DNA of 30,256 bases, from positions 1-30,256 of the IMG/VR virus record IMGVR_UViG_3300035181_000463; one strand, given 5' to 3'. Below the pieces are notes generated by a model. That model worked only from the letters and a program-made list of their open reading frames with translations. It made no database searches and was not told the DNA's origin. Origin of the DNA: a virus. Numbering within the stretch: the first letter of the stretch is position 1; the number at the start of each line of letters is the position of its first letter. The position numbers and the translations under genes are program-made. Shown here one piece after another: positions 30,068 through 30,256 of this stretch.

Positions 30068-30256
30068 TGGTTAATCCCATCAAACGCCGCATTTATTCGG
30101 TATGGGAAGCTGTACGGTCTGCGGGAAGTGTTTTGGAAGTCGTGATCAAATCCCATTAAGTGGCTAATTTCATGAGTTACATTGCTAGCTTCATCTAATA
30201 TCGAAAAATTATTATGAAACTTACGATTACAGTAAATAATATTACTACCGTCGTTT
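30064..30256 (-). CDS. C-terminal end of the metzincin-like protease (joins 1-507)
   Basis: Read from the right edge this is the end of the protease that begins at 507: bases 30256-30130 repeat 127-1, and 30129-30064 add the last 21 residues (TSRRPYSFPYRINAAFDGIN, then Q) and a TGA. The frame is continuous across the join, so the gene is whole in the circular genome. Confidence 0.85.
   Translation of the reverse strand, partial: NDGSNIIYCNRKFHNNFSILDEASNVTHEISHLMGFDHDFQNTSRRPYSFPYRINAAFDGINQ
30130..30256. repeat. Right copy of 127-bp terminal direct repeat
   Basis: Identical to bases 1-127; see that entry. One copy should be removed when treating the genome as a circle. Confidence 0.93.

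Overview
This window is a complete temperate phage genome of the P22-like podovirus type, assembled as a circle. Bases 1-127 are repeated exactly at 30130-30256, so the closed genome would be 30,129 bp, and one gene (a zinc-protease-like protein) reads in frame through the junction. The sequence is AT-rich and nearly all genes lie on the minus strand. The host is probably Gram-negative: there is a lipobox outer-membrane-type lipoprotein, a spanin-like overlapping gene pair, and an attachment site made from the 3' part of a bacterial tRNA-Leu(TAA) gene. I cannot name the host.

Layout, following minus-strand transcription. (1) Replication and accessory operon, 3234 down to 1 and through the junction to 26605: replication initiator, DnaB-type helicase, two small cysteine-rich proteins, HNH and VRR-NUC nucleases, a 37-residue membrane peptide, a metzincin-like protease, a second HNH nuclease, a glycosyltransferase, an alanine-repeat protein resembling the Imm5 family, and several small unknown proteins. 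(2) Late operon, 26299 down to 7926: small and large terminase with a 52-residue gene between them, portal, scaffold, P22-type coat, gp4-like and gp10-like tail proteins, a tail-collar protein, a cupin-like protein, three ejection proteins, a tail fibre with a C1q-like end, a lysis cassette with an M15 endolysin, then an exonuclease and a small zinc peptidase. It ends at a terminator hairpin. (3) Early recombination operon, 7045 to 4926: two unknown proteins, a RecE-type exonuclease and an ERF annealing protein. (4) Integrase, 4423-3542, followed by the attachment site.

Three short plus-strand units interrupt this order, and each begins with a ribbon-helix-helix (RHH) DNA-binding protein: 4618-4821, 7164-7364 and 26387-26596. 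AT-rich palindromes lie in the intergenic DNA before each. I found no CI-type repressor, so these RHH proteins are the best candidates for the lysis-lysogeny and late-gene switches. The unit at 7164-7893 also carries a BamE/SmpA-like lipoprotein and a small membrane protein, and looks like a lysogenic-conversion or superinfection-exclusion module.

Many gene pairs are coupled by 4-base ATGA or GTGA stop/start overlaps. I used these to choose starts and to find very small genes.
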